From Aspidiotus rigidus (taxonomy: Eukaryota; Arthropoda; Insecta; Hemiptera; Diaspididae): DNA of 64,000 nucleotides. A program made the position numbers and the translations under genes. The notes under the pieces were generated by a model. The model searched no databases and had not been told where the DNA came from. It saw only the letters and a list, made by a program, of their open reading frames with translations. The stretch's first letter is position 1. Each line of letters starts with the position of its first letter. Below are positions 21,655 to 31,733 of this stretch, in pieces. The stretch spans positions 1,302,001-1,366,000 of the forward strand of contig JAVHKY010000046.1 of NCBI GenBank assembly GCA_035079385.1, in the 5' to 3' direction.

Positions 21655-22075
21655 GAACCTGATATTTGTGATAATATTGTGTCTAATTGTAGTAAAGCTG
21701 ATAGAACTAGCGAACAAAAACGGCGTAATTATTTGAAGAACAGAGAGGAATTATGTTTAAAACGGCGTATAAGGAATACGTTATGAGATGAACCGTGAAA
21801 CCATTTCCCGAGAAAACGTAAATTATACCATACAATATGCGATGTCCCTATCGGTGAGTATGATGAAATGATTTATCGGAAAGAAGTAGTTGATCGTGAC
21901 TGTATTTCTATCAAAAATGCGAAATATTATCGGTAGTGAGAATCGACTAAGGATTCTTTCGCAACGTTATCTCATAACGTATTCGCTCTGTTCTTCAAAT
22001 AATTACGCCGTTTTCGTTCGCTAGTTCTATCAGCTTTACTACAATTAGACACAATATTATCACAAATATCAGGGA
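21655..22075. repeat. Inverted repeat within the Helentron
   Basis: The arm 21655-21793 (CCTGATATTTGTGATAATAT...) is answered in reverse complement by about 21955-22075, with about 160 bp between. It would fold into a long hairpin. A fragment of the same sequence (AGTAAAGCTGATAGAA) recurs at about 54908 in the second Helentron. Confidence 0.7.
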
Positions 22076-22094
22076 CCTACTACCGCCTACTACA

Positions 22095-22520
22095 ATGTGT
22101 GGTAGTTCAACTAATAGTAGCAATGAAAGATATGAAATTTCAAGTTCAGGTATAGACTATAGTAATGATAGTGATGGGAAATTTATGGAAAAACAGGATG
22201 ACGTAGATAAGTGTCGTGTTGATGAAACTGTATTGTTGTTTAACGAAGGTATTAGTTTTGCTCCTGGTGAAAATAGAACTCCTCGTTCATCTCTTTATGA
22301 TCCTCATGCTGAAGCACGTACATTCATCAAAAGTTATGCTGGTACGTTACTCTCGTGAATTGCGTACTTCCCTATTACCTAGCTTTTTATTATCAAGCAG
22401 AATAGAGTTGATAAGTTGGCCGAAAGCTGAACGTCTAAAGCCAAAGTCACATAAATTTGGGAAACAAGCTGAAATTTGTTTCACTTATTCACACGGCACA
22501 ATGCTTATTCATAAAAAGAC
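22095..22520 (+). pseudogene. Degraded Helitron/Helentron ORF fragment
   Basis: ATG at 22095 opens 87 codons containing EGISFAPGENRTPRSSLYDPHAEARTF in two parts. A frame change leads to RYSRELRTS and PSFLLSSRIEL. 'APGE...P.S...D..AE...F' followed by a 'YS.ELR.S' block is the pattern upstream of the Rep domain in many Helitron proteins. It fits its place inside a Helentron-shaped element. Broken by a frameshift and short; the assignment rests on weak motifs. Confidence 0.4.
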
Positions 22521-23090
22521 ATGAGCAAGTGACTGTTCAGTTGTTTTGTAAGTGGAAATTATGTGGACATCCCTGTAGTACAAAGGTTTATTGACGTAGG
22601 TCAATTCATATAATAATAACAATCAGAGAGAAATAGTCTTCCTTCATTGTCCAAAAGAGACAGTTTGCCTGATCGTAAGTTTTGATGTACGTCAATTCAA
22701 TTTAGTATGGCACCAACAAGAACGCTTCAATCAACAGAATGCATGAACCTCTTCCGGCCTGTCGCGGGCCGCTTGTTTCAAGATTTATAAAACTGAACAT
22801 TCAAATGATAGACTCGCCTTCCTCTCGTTTTCAATTTTGCCGAATGTAACGCTTCCAGCGGATGACGGCCAGACGTTATCGCCGAAGGAATATCAAACAT
22901 ATTTTTTTTTTATATTTGCTGGTAAGACTGCCCATAAATCAGATGTTTTCGTTTTTCGAGAGGTAAACTAGCTGTTTTAATCTCAGGCTCGAGTCACAAG
23001 CTGTTATACTCTGCGTTCGTGATTTGCACGTAATTCGTAAATCGTAATTTAAAATACATCAAGTGATGCGATATCTGGTAGCGGGCTCTT

Positions 23091-23358
23091 CCATTCGGAC
23101 CGGGCAGCGCTAGCATCGCGCAAAATTTTTGAATTTTTTAAAATCTCTCAAAAATATGATCATCTGAAAGAAAATTTTCCACTCTTCAATTTCGTTCCTT
23201 ACAAGTACACGCCTAAATTCATTATTTTTGGAGAAATTTAAGAAAAACTAAAAAATCACCTTTGGTTTCAAGTCACGATCACCGTTCGCTTATCAGTACT
23301 TTCTAGGTATTTTACATAGGCGACGCTAGCGATCCTACAATATGCCCGGTCCGAATGG
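23091..23358. repeat. MITE with CCATTCGGACCGGGCA termini
   Basis: Left CCATTCGGACCGGGCAGCGC, right (reverse complement) CCATTCGGACCGGGCATATT. Further inward GCTAGCATCGC and CGCTAGCG also mirror each other. No clear target duplication; superfamily not assigned. Confidence 0.6.
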
Positions 23359-24904
23359 ATTGAGACGAGAAGGTGATGGTGATGAATACAGAGTGATAAA
23401 AAAAGTTTTGTAAAAAAGTCGAACTTGGCTTCGCTGGAAAGAAGGCTACAACTTTCATTCTATACAGTTTTTAATAGAAATTCGTATTAAAAGAAATGGA
23501 GCAGATTTTATGCGTGTACATTCTTATGGCAAAAAATACGCGATCACGTCTTTCTCGTCTAGTTTCTGTAAATCGCCACCTACAGCGCAACCGCTCTGTA
23601 TTTTGCGAATTTGAACGTATAAAAAAAAAATGTATTATAATTATACGGTCCATCAGCTTGTAATAAGTCACTCATCCATTTACTTCACTCGCCTTCGACT
23701 CGTTTTGCAAAACTCGGATTTGTGATTATATCACTCGCTTTAGGACCTTGTATAATGAGTAACTATTTTTCATCCGAATATTCATTGTAAAAAGCAATTG
23801 CTGTTGTATTTTTAATACACTCTGATTTATTCGAGAAAGATAAATTTGTAGACAAATGAAAAATTCTTGGTGGGTACTTCCTACTTTTTTCGGCTCCTGA
23901 GTAATGGAAGCAGTTACAAAGATAGACATTGAGAACTAGTTTGCTTTTCTAAGAATTTCATGGATCGTTTTTATGGAAGATCAGCCGTAAATTATTCAAA
24001 GTTGGCTCTCATTATGAAAAGTTCCAAAACGCTTAATTGAAATTATGATAAACGGAATTTATTTTTAAAATATTTGAATAGTAAAAATAATTAAAAGTAT
24101 TACAAAAACTTTATTCAGTTTGCAACAAGAGAGAGATGAGAACGTTTTGCGACGAGTGCGAACGATCACTTTACTCCCGTGGCGTATGAACTATTTTGTA
24201 CCATAAGCACGAGAAAAATGAAATTTTGTGGTTCATTCATTGATATAGTTTCTTCAAACGCCATTTCCATGTTCTCTCCCTGTTTTTTCTTTCTCTTCCG
24301 CTTTTTGCAAACTCTATCATTCGACAAGAAAACGCCGCTTCCTCCTCAAAAAACAGTCTCATAATGAGCCACTTCTACAGTACGTGTGACATAAATACAC
24401 TTCTGTACACACACGCAATGCGATGAGTAGTTTTTCATACTCTTTTCATCTGATTATCTCGAATATATAAACATCAACCATATCTTCGAGAGTATAGGAA
24501 GGAAAACACGCCGCAAAAGACAATAAAAAAGTAGGCTGCAGTGCAAAACATGTCCAACTCGCATTTAATTTTCCAACTTCCTACTAATTGTGAATGAAAA
24601 TGACAGATAAGCTTAATATGCTCATGAATTCACCACACTAAACAATTAAACGTCAAGGCCGTTATCTTCGAATTTACGTAGACATATATTTAATCACCGA
24701 TTCCTAGTACAGTTCGTCAATGGGCATAATCATTCGGTAGTATTTTCCGAACATCAATACGCATGTAAATATTATAATTTCTTTCACTGTCCATTTTGCG
24801 AATATAAAGAAGACTGAATAAAATATCAGGATAACGACTACTTTGTAAGCTAAGCGCACTATCGGATAAAACAGAGAGAGGAACAAAAGAAAAAAAAAAC
24901 TCAC

Positions 24905-25153
24905 AGAAGGAAGATTGGCGGATATTTGTCTCTGCAACGAGTCTCGCTCTTTCTCCACATCCACCAATTTAGTTTCTGCTTCTGAAAGACGACACTGAGT
25001 CTCCCTTAAAGAGTCGACCAATTTATCCCGTTCGTCCAGCATAGACACCATCAGTTGTTCGAAGTTAGCTTCATCTCCAGCAATCTGAGAATTGCGGTTG
25101 GTAATACTATCTTCCGATATAGTAGGCATCACATCACACATCATATTCCACAT
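24905..25153 (-). CDS. Liprin-alpha: Liprin-alpha (PPFIA/syd-2), first coding exon
   Basis: ATG at 25153 opens MWNMMCDVMPTISEDS, which matches the conserved N-terminus of insect liprin-alpha, then ANFEQLMVSMLDERDKLVDSL and VEKERDSLQRQISANLPS, the start of the coiled coil. A GTGAGT donor follows at 24904. The exon is 83 codons, phase 0, and splices to 471-572. An earlier in-frame ATG (25198) exists, but the family start supports 25153. The protein is a presynaptic scaffold. Non-coding 5' exons and the promoter are not resolved upstream. Confidence 0.92.
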
Positions 25154-26113
25154 TGTGAGAGGCACTTTCGTGGCAATTTCAATTGGCAGTATCAGCAAAA
25201 AATAATTATAAATGAATAAAATTAAACTTCGATCTCCTACACCGATCTCCGATATTCGATGAAAGGGAAGAAATTGGGTACATGGTACGAATACTCAAAT
25301 CTTCTAGTAATCCTAATGAGAGTTCACAAATTTTAACATACATCAGGAGGGCGTAGTATAGTAACGGTCAGCTGAACATTCGTTATAAGGCGAAATAATT
25401 TTACATGACAAATCACCATCCTCGCATGTTTTTACCAAATAAAAGGGGAATAGACAACAGTGACACCACACCTTAATAATATTGCACACGTTCGGTCGTT
25501 TTATCAATACATTTATCTATAGGACCGCCATCTTGAGCACTACTAAACTAACGCGAATAACAATCAAAAATTCAGCAAAAGAGTCGCTGCAGGTGGCAGT
25601 GTATGGAAGCTTGGTCAAGGAAGGTGATCGTGATATTCCAGGCGCTACCATATTCCAATACTTTCTTATGGCGAAAACAAAATTTTCAAACTGAAGAAAC
25701 ATTCAAGATCGCGATACTATCGAGCCAAAAATCATTAAAATGTCTTCTGGTAGCCTTGAGCTAAAAGTAATAACAATTCTGAAGCTTTTTTAGAACTTAT
25801 AATTTAAGTTATTCCAAATTTTCTTTACTTCATTTTCCACCAAGGGTGGTAAGCTTAAGGGTATATTTATGCTCAACCTAGTCACTTACACACAGGAGAA
25901 AATACACGTGTATTACACAAAATGGTGTGTTGCGGGTAGTGATTTTTGCCCAGAGATAACATATTGAATAATGCACCAAATAATTAGGAACATAGAGTAA
26001 TTTATTCTTGAAGTTCAGGAAAATACGGCTAATTAGTTGACAGATTGCAAAATATTCTGATTTAAAGGGTTTTTTACAGGTGCAAGGATAGATCTATGCA
26101 GACGAAGGAAAAA
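25154..26113. other. AT-rich DNA upstream of liprin-alpha, nothing recognised
   Basis: It probably includes the 5' UTR and promoter of liprin-alpha, but no promoter element can be fixed from sequence alone. ORFs here (for example 25482-25694) are short and show no recognisable family. Confidence 0.4.
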
Positions 26114-26462
26114 CAGGGCTTGCGACCGAAATTTCTTTAACGGTTAACGGTTATCGGTCAAATGACCTCACGAATTTTTTTGGTTATCGGTTATATCGGT
26201 CAAAATGATCCTCCCAATTTTTTCGGTTATCGGTTATCGGTCAAGCTGTATTTTGACCAATAACTGTTAAATGTTGAAAAATATTTCGGTCAAAGTCCTG
26301 CTAAAATTTTCGGTTAACGTTGTTAGAAGACCTAGAATTTTCGGTCAAATAACAGTTATAACCGAAAAAATAACGGTTGTTAACGGTCAATCGGTCAAAA
26401 TTGATATTTTCATTTCGGTTATAACAGTTAACCGAAAAATAACTGTTATTGTGCAAGCCCTG
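26114..26462. repeat. hAT-like MITE built of CGGTTA motifs, 8-bp TSD
   Basis: Ends CAGGGCTTGCGACCGAAA and, in reverse complement, CAGGGCTTGCACAATAAC; exact 8-bp duplication AGGAAAAA (26106-26113, 26463-26470). CAGGG termini and an 8-bp TSD indicate hAT. The interior is dominated by CGGTTA/TAACGGT/CGGTCA in one half and the inverse near the other end. Confidence 0.85.
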
Positions 26463-26644
26463 AGGAAAAACAAAGGCTTTTCCCGCACAAATTGTTTAAT
26501 TTTTATACAACGTTTCGACGAAATAGTATATTACTTTATAAGTAATTAAGTGTCAAAAGTGGCATTTTCCATAATGAGTACATACGTTTGCGATGCGAGC
26601 CGGAGGCAAGTATCGCGAGTATGTACAAATTATCGAGCCACTTC

Positions 26645-27181
26645 CAGGGCTGGGCACGGATCGGATCACGGATCACGGATCAAAAATTGGCGATCGGTGA
26701 TCCGTATTTGGATCATTTTTTTCCCGCGCTTTATGATCCGCGATTGATCCGGATCATTTTTTCATTTATGGTTGATTTGATCCGAATCATTTGCATTGAT
26801 CCGCGGATCGCGTTTTTTTTTCTTGCTCCAGATTGAAGTGAAAAACTCGAGAGCCTCATAATTTTTCACATTGCAAAACAACTACATTTTCCATGGAGAA
26901 AGAGAAAAAAAAATTACCTTCTATTTGAGTAATGATTTGCGGATCACAGATAAATGATCCGCGGATCACGGATTACTGATTCCCGGATCACGGATCAAAT
27001 GTTCTGATCCGCAGTTGATTGATCCGTCGGATCGCAAAGAAATGTTACTGATCCGTGATCCGTGATCCAGATCATTTTCAATGAACGATGATTGATCCGC
27101 GATCCGATCCGTCAAAACAAAAGACCGATGATTCGCGATCCGGGATCCGGATCAAATTTCCGCGATCCGTGTCCACCCCTG
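26645..27181. repeat. hAT-like MITE built of GGATCACGGATC motifs
   Basis: Ends CAGGGCTGGGCACGGATC and, reversed, CAGGGGTGGACACGGATC. The body is a dense array of GGATC/GATCC words (GGATCACGGATC, CGCGGATC, TTGATCCG). Flanks GCCACTTC and ACCACATT match at 5 of 8 positions, consistent with an eroded 8-bp TSD. Confidence 0.75.
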
Positions 27182-27647
27182 ACCACATTGACATAGTGTA
27201 GAGTGCTTTTTAGCACAAACCTATCGAATGTACATTTCCACCATTATTTTTAGTTTATCTCTCTTATCATAGTATGACAAACGAGCAGTTTTTTCATCAC
27301 AGTGGTCTGTAATCACAGTATAGTATGATGAAAAATCCCATAATCAACCAATGAAAAATATCGGCAATGATGTTTCCAGTTGGTGACCAGAAAAGCGCTA
27401 CTTTCGCTACGCAACACAGTTAATTGAAAACGTACTTCCGATACGTGAGTGCTGAAAAGAAATCAAATATGAGAATACAGCTAGTGTAAACGATGATTCA
27501 GAAATAAAGTAAAAGTAAAAAACATGAAATTATTTGGAATGCTTGATAACGGGTGTATGGAACGAGGCGAAATTTGCAGTATCGCTCTTCGTGTTCACGG
27601 TGTTGGCGCGTTTTATAATCTCGATAACCTCCCTGAGCTTACGTATT

Positions 27648-27780
27648 ACCGACTTTTCTATCTAGAAAAGTGAGGTATTACACCCGTAGCAAGGTGAACA
27701 AGGGGCGGGGGCAATGAACTTTCTCAACGTTTTAGAGGTCCTAGATCACAACTAGCATGAAAAAATTTCAGGTTTCCTTG
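27648..27780. repeat. Penelope-like element tail fragment
   Basis: ACCGACTTTTCTATCTAGAAAAGTG through AGCATGAAAAAATTTCAGGTTTCC recurs at 35150, 53839 and in part at 32450. At 53839-56850 it is the tail of a GIY-YIG-bearing Penelope-like element. Confidence 0.55.
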
Positions 27781-27785
27781 AAGCG

Positions 27786-27940
27786 GATTTATAGTGGCGC
27801 AGCGAACAAGCAAGCAAAGCAGAGCAGAGAAAATATCCTTTTGTATTTTCTCTTCTCTGTTCTGCTATGTTCCCCTCCTGCCTACGAAACGCTGCGCTGC
27901 TTTCTTTGCTCGATCAGATCAAACGGCACTATAAATGCAC
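27786..27940. repeat. Small inverted-repeat element
   Basis: Left ATTTATAGTGGCGCAGCG and right (reverse complement) CATTTATAGTGCCGTTTGAT, with AGCAAAGCAG and CTGCTTTCTTTGCT mirrored inside. A MITE-like foldback; no TSD fixed. Confidence 0.45.
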
Positions 27941-27959
27941 ACATATATCTATAATAGTA

Positions 27960-29450
27960 AAAATACAACCTTCGTCCCTTACGTTTCCGAGCCCGGAAGA
28001 GTCCGAAAAGCGCGAAAATTAGCTAAAACGATGCGATTTGTACTTTGTATATGTATTTTTTATACAATTTATGAAACATTAAAAATAGCTAAAAACCGTT
28101 GTGATAGAAACTAATAAAACGAGGTGCCATATCTTAGCTACCACAGAATTTCAGTCTGATGAATTGATGATAATTGTTTTGTAGTTGCAGGAACAAATTG
28201 TTTTGTAGTTGCAGGAACACTATTGTTTCATTTTTAATCATTTCTTATAATCCATTTTGTACAAAACAGATGTTCATAAGCGTGACATGAAATCGGTAAA
28301 CGATCAGTGGACAAACACGATTTTACATAAATGGAAAGAAATACCATCGTCGCTGTAAAGAATATCATGTTGAAAAAAATAATTAAAAGTAGCTTGCACA
28401 AATAGGAAAGAGGATAACGAAGATGATACCTATACAAAAAATATTGTATTCAAGGAAATTTTGGATTACCTACGTAAAAAGTTTCATGGAAAGTACTGTT
28501 GATTACACAATGACGAGAAAAAGAATAATACCAAAGTACCTACACACAAAAATGTAGTCTTCAAGGAAATATTGACTTGAATTTGTTCGCAAAATTCTAG
28601 GTACCACTAAATATAATTCATCATTAATAAGAAAAATAAGAACTGGAGACAAGACGGATCAAACGTTTGATAAATAATTCTTCGTATTACCCGCATAAGT
28701 AACATAAACAATAATTATTCTATCATAGAAAATGAATTAAATACATACCTATTAATCTGATTAATATTAGGTATTAATAATAAATTAAGGACAACATTTA
28801 CTTCATTATTTATGTTGACTATAGATTATAAACTGGATGGACTTGACATCATCCCGATTTAACAGAAGAATCTTATAGATGATGAATTACAAAAATTGCG
28901 ACTCAACGTCAAGAATAACAGTTATAGTTGGAGGTGAGTGGACTCGAAAGATTATATTGAGGACCTCGAGTAGAAAAACTAAAAAGTGAAAGAGAAAAGG
29001 GAAAATGAATCAACTCATCTTTAGAATCAAAATATTTTTGTTCTATTCGTTTGTACATTACAGAAGGACGACACGTAGAATCAATTATTAGGATACGGAT
29101 AATTAGATGAGGAGAGAAGACTGAAAAAGAAGGAGAGTTTGCATAAAAATTTTGAATACAGGACCTCGCAGAAAAGTAATCTACAGAATTTCTACTTCTT
29201 TTTTTTTCACAGTAGAAATATCTACATTATTTTCCGAAGTTGTTGAAAATGATTCCTATTTACATGTTTTCCATAAGAAATTTGTATCGCCAAAAATTCA
29301 TTGACAATTCCTTACTTCCTTTGTTTTGTAATAAGTGATAGGCAATATGAGGAAATATTTGAAAATTAGATGACACAAGTATCAAAAAATAAAAAAATAT
29401 ACATTTTTTAATTCCAAAAAATGTCTAAAATATAAAAATACGTGATGACG
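27960..29450. other. AT-rich intergenic DNA, nothing recognised
   Basis: No gene, no terminal repeats, no long ORF with a recognisable family. A 20-bp direct repeat (GTTTTGTAGTTGCAGGAAC) occurs twice near 28176-28220. Confidence 0.4.
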
Positions 29451-29563
29451 AGAGAGGCGCGCCATAGGCGCGCCGACGTGGCTAGTATATATGTAAGAAT
29501 AATTATGCTGCTGCATATTCTTGCACGCTGGCACTCGCAGACAAAATAGGTAGTCGTAGTTGT

Positions 29564-29603
29564 TATAAGAGATTGGAATAGAGATAGCGAGTGTCAGTTA
29601 ATT
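29564..29603 (+). promoter_or_regulatory. TRIM1 LTR core promoter and putative self-primer donor
   Basis: TATAAGAG starts at 29564. The arthropod-type initiator TCAGT has its A at 29596, 32 bp downstream, which is textbook spacing. A transcript starting there begins AGTTAATTCAC, and GTCAGTTAATT (29593-29603) is the exact complement of the 11 bases that follow the LTR (29720-29730). Confidence 0.6.
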
Positions 29604-29719
29604 CACATTTTGTACGTGTAGTTGAGATATCGTTCAATAGAGACTCGGTAGAAGGAAAGATGAAGGTCTTCGGATCAATAGAGACCTGTTGCCGAGAAAG
29701 ACGAAGTTCGATTCTTACA

Positions 29720-29730
29720 AATTAACTGAC
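29720..29730 (+). other. TRIM1 primer-binding site complementary to its own LTR
   Basis: AATTAACTGAC occupies the PBS position directly after LTR1. It pairs over 11 nt with the LTR stretch at 29593-29603. I did not recognise a tRNA 3' end (which would give TGG...) here. Confidence 0.65.
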
Positions 29731-30091
29731 CAACACGCCGATTCAGAGTTGGGTGTTCGAGTAAAACGGAATGCCGGAAAGAAAGATAATCCAGAAAACC
29801 GGTAAACGATCACCCAGGTAAACGATCACCTCGACATTCTTCTCTGGTGGTGGACCCTCCTAAGAGGGGGAGATGTAAGAATATGCTGCTGCATATTCTT
29901 GCACGCTGGCACTCGCAGACAAAATAGGTAGTTGTAGTTGTTATAAGAGATTGGAATAGAGATAGCGAGTGTCAGTTAATTCACGTTTTGTACGTGTAGT
30001 TGAGATATCGTTCAATAGAGACTCGGTAGCAGGAAAGACGAAGGTCTTAGGATCAATAGAGACCTGTTGCCGAGAAAGACGAAGTTCGATT

Positions 30092-30095
<4 letters not shown>

Positions 30096-30133
<38 letters not shown>
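30096..30133. repeat. (TA)n microsatellite between two TRIMs
   Basis: An uninterrupted AT/TA run bounded by TRIM1 and TRIM2. The same tract continues after TRIM2 (30780-30785) and after the Helitron (31718-31733), so it was one target hit at least three times. Confidence 0.85.
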
Positions 30134-30137
<4 letters not shown>

Positions 30138-30779
30138 AGATGTAAAATCTTGACAAATCTGGCGATGCTGTGTTTCCACAGAATCGTATCAAAAAGTCGA
30201 GTTCCCGAAGGAAAAGCAGGTCAGCTGACTGCACTCGGAAGGATAAACAGAAGGAGAGAGGAATAGCATTATATAGTCGGAGCTCCGAACTTTGTCCGTG
30301 AGTAGGAGAGTGACGCGACTGACGGTGAAGAACGTTCACGTTCTTACATCTCCACCGCTAAGAGGAAAAGGATAAGGAGTAGACTTTTTTGATACGGCTT
30401 ACTGCATGGTGTAGGCTTACTGCGCACGCAGGAGTGGACTTGGTCCGTGTACCTACGGGGAGTGGAGTGTATCCGTGTACCCAGCTAATGCGGCTTACTG
30501 CATGATGTAGTCTTACAGCGTTCATCTACAGGAGACCGGGAGACTCAGTTATTTTGATACGATTTGTAAGATGTAAAATCTTGACAAATCTGGCGATGCT
30601 GTGTTTCCACAGAATCGTATCAAAAAGTCGAGTTCCCGAAGGAAAAGCAGGTCAGCTGACTGCACTCGGAAGGATAAACAGAAGGAGAGAGGAATAGCAT
30701 TATATAGTCGGAGCTCCGAACTTTGTCCGTGAGTAGGAGAGTGACGCGACTGACGGTGAAGAACGTTCTCGTTCTTACA
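30134..30779 (-). mobile_element. TRIM2: miniature LTR retrotransposon, minus orientation
   Basis: LTRs 30134-30348 and 30565-30779, both 215 bp, almost identical (a visible difference is TTCACG/TTCTCG near the end), with TGTAAG...CTTACA ends. The 216-bp interior is non-coding and has an internal partial repeat (CGGCTTACTGCATG twice). Read on the minus strand, GCGGTGGAGA precedes the 3' LTR as polypurine tract. The PBS position starts AATCGTATCAAAA, complementary over 13 nt to the LTR. Confidence 0.85.
30552..30564 (-). other. TRIM2 primer-binding site complementary to its own LTR
   Basis: On the minus strand the first 13 bases after the 5' LTR are AATCGTATCAAAA. The LTR carries the exact complement in sense orientation (plus-strand AATCGTATCAAAA at 30613-30625 and 30182-30194). 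Confidence 0.65.
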
Positions 30780-30785
30780 TATATA

Positions 30786-31717
30786 TCTAATATATAAAGC
30801 AGAAAGTTTGTCCGTCCTCCTGTCCGTTTATAACTCGAGAACTACTGGGCCGATCGCTTTCAAACTTTCAGGATATATTGTCCTCATCCCAGAGCAGCAC
30901 ATAGACTCATAAAAATAAAAATTTGACGGGGAGGTGCTGAGTAATTTCAAAAAAGGGCGAAAACAATGACTTTTTTCAATATAAAAAAACGTGGTGGTGT
31001 AGCTTGCCATTGAACGCGTTGTTCCAACGTTACCGTTCAAACGCGTTGAGCCGCGCAGTTATAAAAATTAAGTTATGATGATAACTCGAGTTTTACTCAT
31101 TTTTATGAAAAATTGAAGAGAACAAAAATTGTTGCCCCTTTAATTTCCTTTCGAATGAGCCCAATTCCAGATTTTTAGGAGGAAATTTTGGAACTATTGG
31201 TATTTTGACTGATGCGTATTTAAGATCATTGTGTTTACAGAGAGAGAGCATTTAAACCGGTTGCTCTGGATGAATCTACAGAGACTATTCGAGTTTTACG
31301 TATCCAATTTTCGATTTTGAAAGGAGACGTTTATGTAAAATAATTTCTTGAAAATTTGCTCTTCTTTTGTGACGAGTAACTATACATTAGGTAAATATCG
31401 TCGTCAGAGTTTGAAACTACCTAAGAAAAGGTACTGGGTTCGAGAAAGAATTAAGAAAATTACATCCGGTTTCTCATATAGGAAACGACTGAGTTCGTCT
31501 CGTGCCTCTACACAGACTGATGTAATGCTTCGGGGAAATGGCAGGCTCTTTACCTACTGTCCATCTATTTCCTTAATCATTGCGACGGTTCATGAATTAG
31601 TCCGTTTTTTGCTGCAATACAGCCCTTACCTGTCAACTCAGCTCTTACCGTTAAAATCGAAATAATTACAAAACACTGATATCTACTCAACACACAGCTG
31701 GCGCTCCCAACCGCTAG
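30786..31717 (+). mobile_element. Non-autonomous Helitron in (TA)n
   Basis: It starts TCTAATATATAAAGCAG and ends CTCCCAACCGCTAG, flanked by A on the left and T on the right with no target duplication: the TC...CTRR, A^T pattern of Helitrons. Just inside the 5' end is the sequence TCCGTTTATAACTCGAG, common in insect Helitron-like repeats. A 105-codon ORF (31348-31665) shows no recognisable domain. Confidence 0.75.
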
Positions 31718-31733
31718 TATATATATATATATA

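Larger units (their letters stand above)
20184..22775. mobile_element. Helentron-like element (copy 1), carrying a nested MULE
   Basis: The 5' end AGGTTCATGCTCG with a short palindrome (GGTTCATG...CATGAACC) and the 3' end GCATGAACCTCTTCCGGCC followed by a GC-rich hairpin and GCTTG are shared with 54526-55683. Insertion is between T and T, as known for Helentrons. About 1.6 kb remains once the nested MULE (20411-21408) is discounted. It contains an inverted repeat (21655-22075) and a degraded Helitron-type ORF. Confidence 0.65.
573..24904 (-). other. Liprin-alpha: Liprin-alpha intron, 24.3 kb, filled with mobile elements
   Basis: This is the interval between the GTGAGT donor of the first coding exon and the AG acceptor of the second. 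Nearly every annotatable sequence in it is transposon-derived. The gaps 573-2289, 3813-4924, 9240-9560 and 23360-24900 hold only AT-rich DNA, short shadow ORFs and simple-sequence patches. No further liprin exon, and no other host gene, was recognised inside it. Confidence 0.85.
29492..30097 (+). mobile_element. TRIM1: miniature LTR retrotransposon with candidate self-priming site
   Basis: Two direct LTRs, 29492-29719 (228 bp) and 29874-30097 (224 bp), begin TGTAAGAATA and end GATTCTTACA/TA. They differ by a 4-bp indel and a few substitutions. The 154-bp interior has no ORF; it ends in the polypurine tract AAGAGGGGGAGA directly before LTR2, fixing plus orientation. The 5' interior starts AATTAACTGAC, complementary to GTCAGTTAATT in the LTR. 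It sits in a (TA)n tract, so its TSD cannot be separated from the repeat. Confidence 0.85.

Noticed and set aside
25151..25198. Upstream ATG at 25198 as the liprin start
   Set aside because: The 15 extra residues have no counterpart in the family as I know it, while MWNMMCDVMPTISED is the conserved N-terminus.
29941..30339. 132-codon minus-strand ORF across TRIM1, (TA)n and TRIM2
   Set aside because: It crosses three unrelated sequence blocks, including a microsatellite, so it cannot be a gene.
31348..31665. 105-codon ORF inside the Helitron at 30786
   Set aside because: No domain recognised, and the length is within what an open stretch can reach by chance here; not called as a gene.
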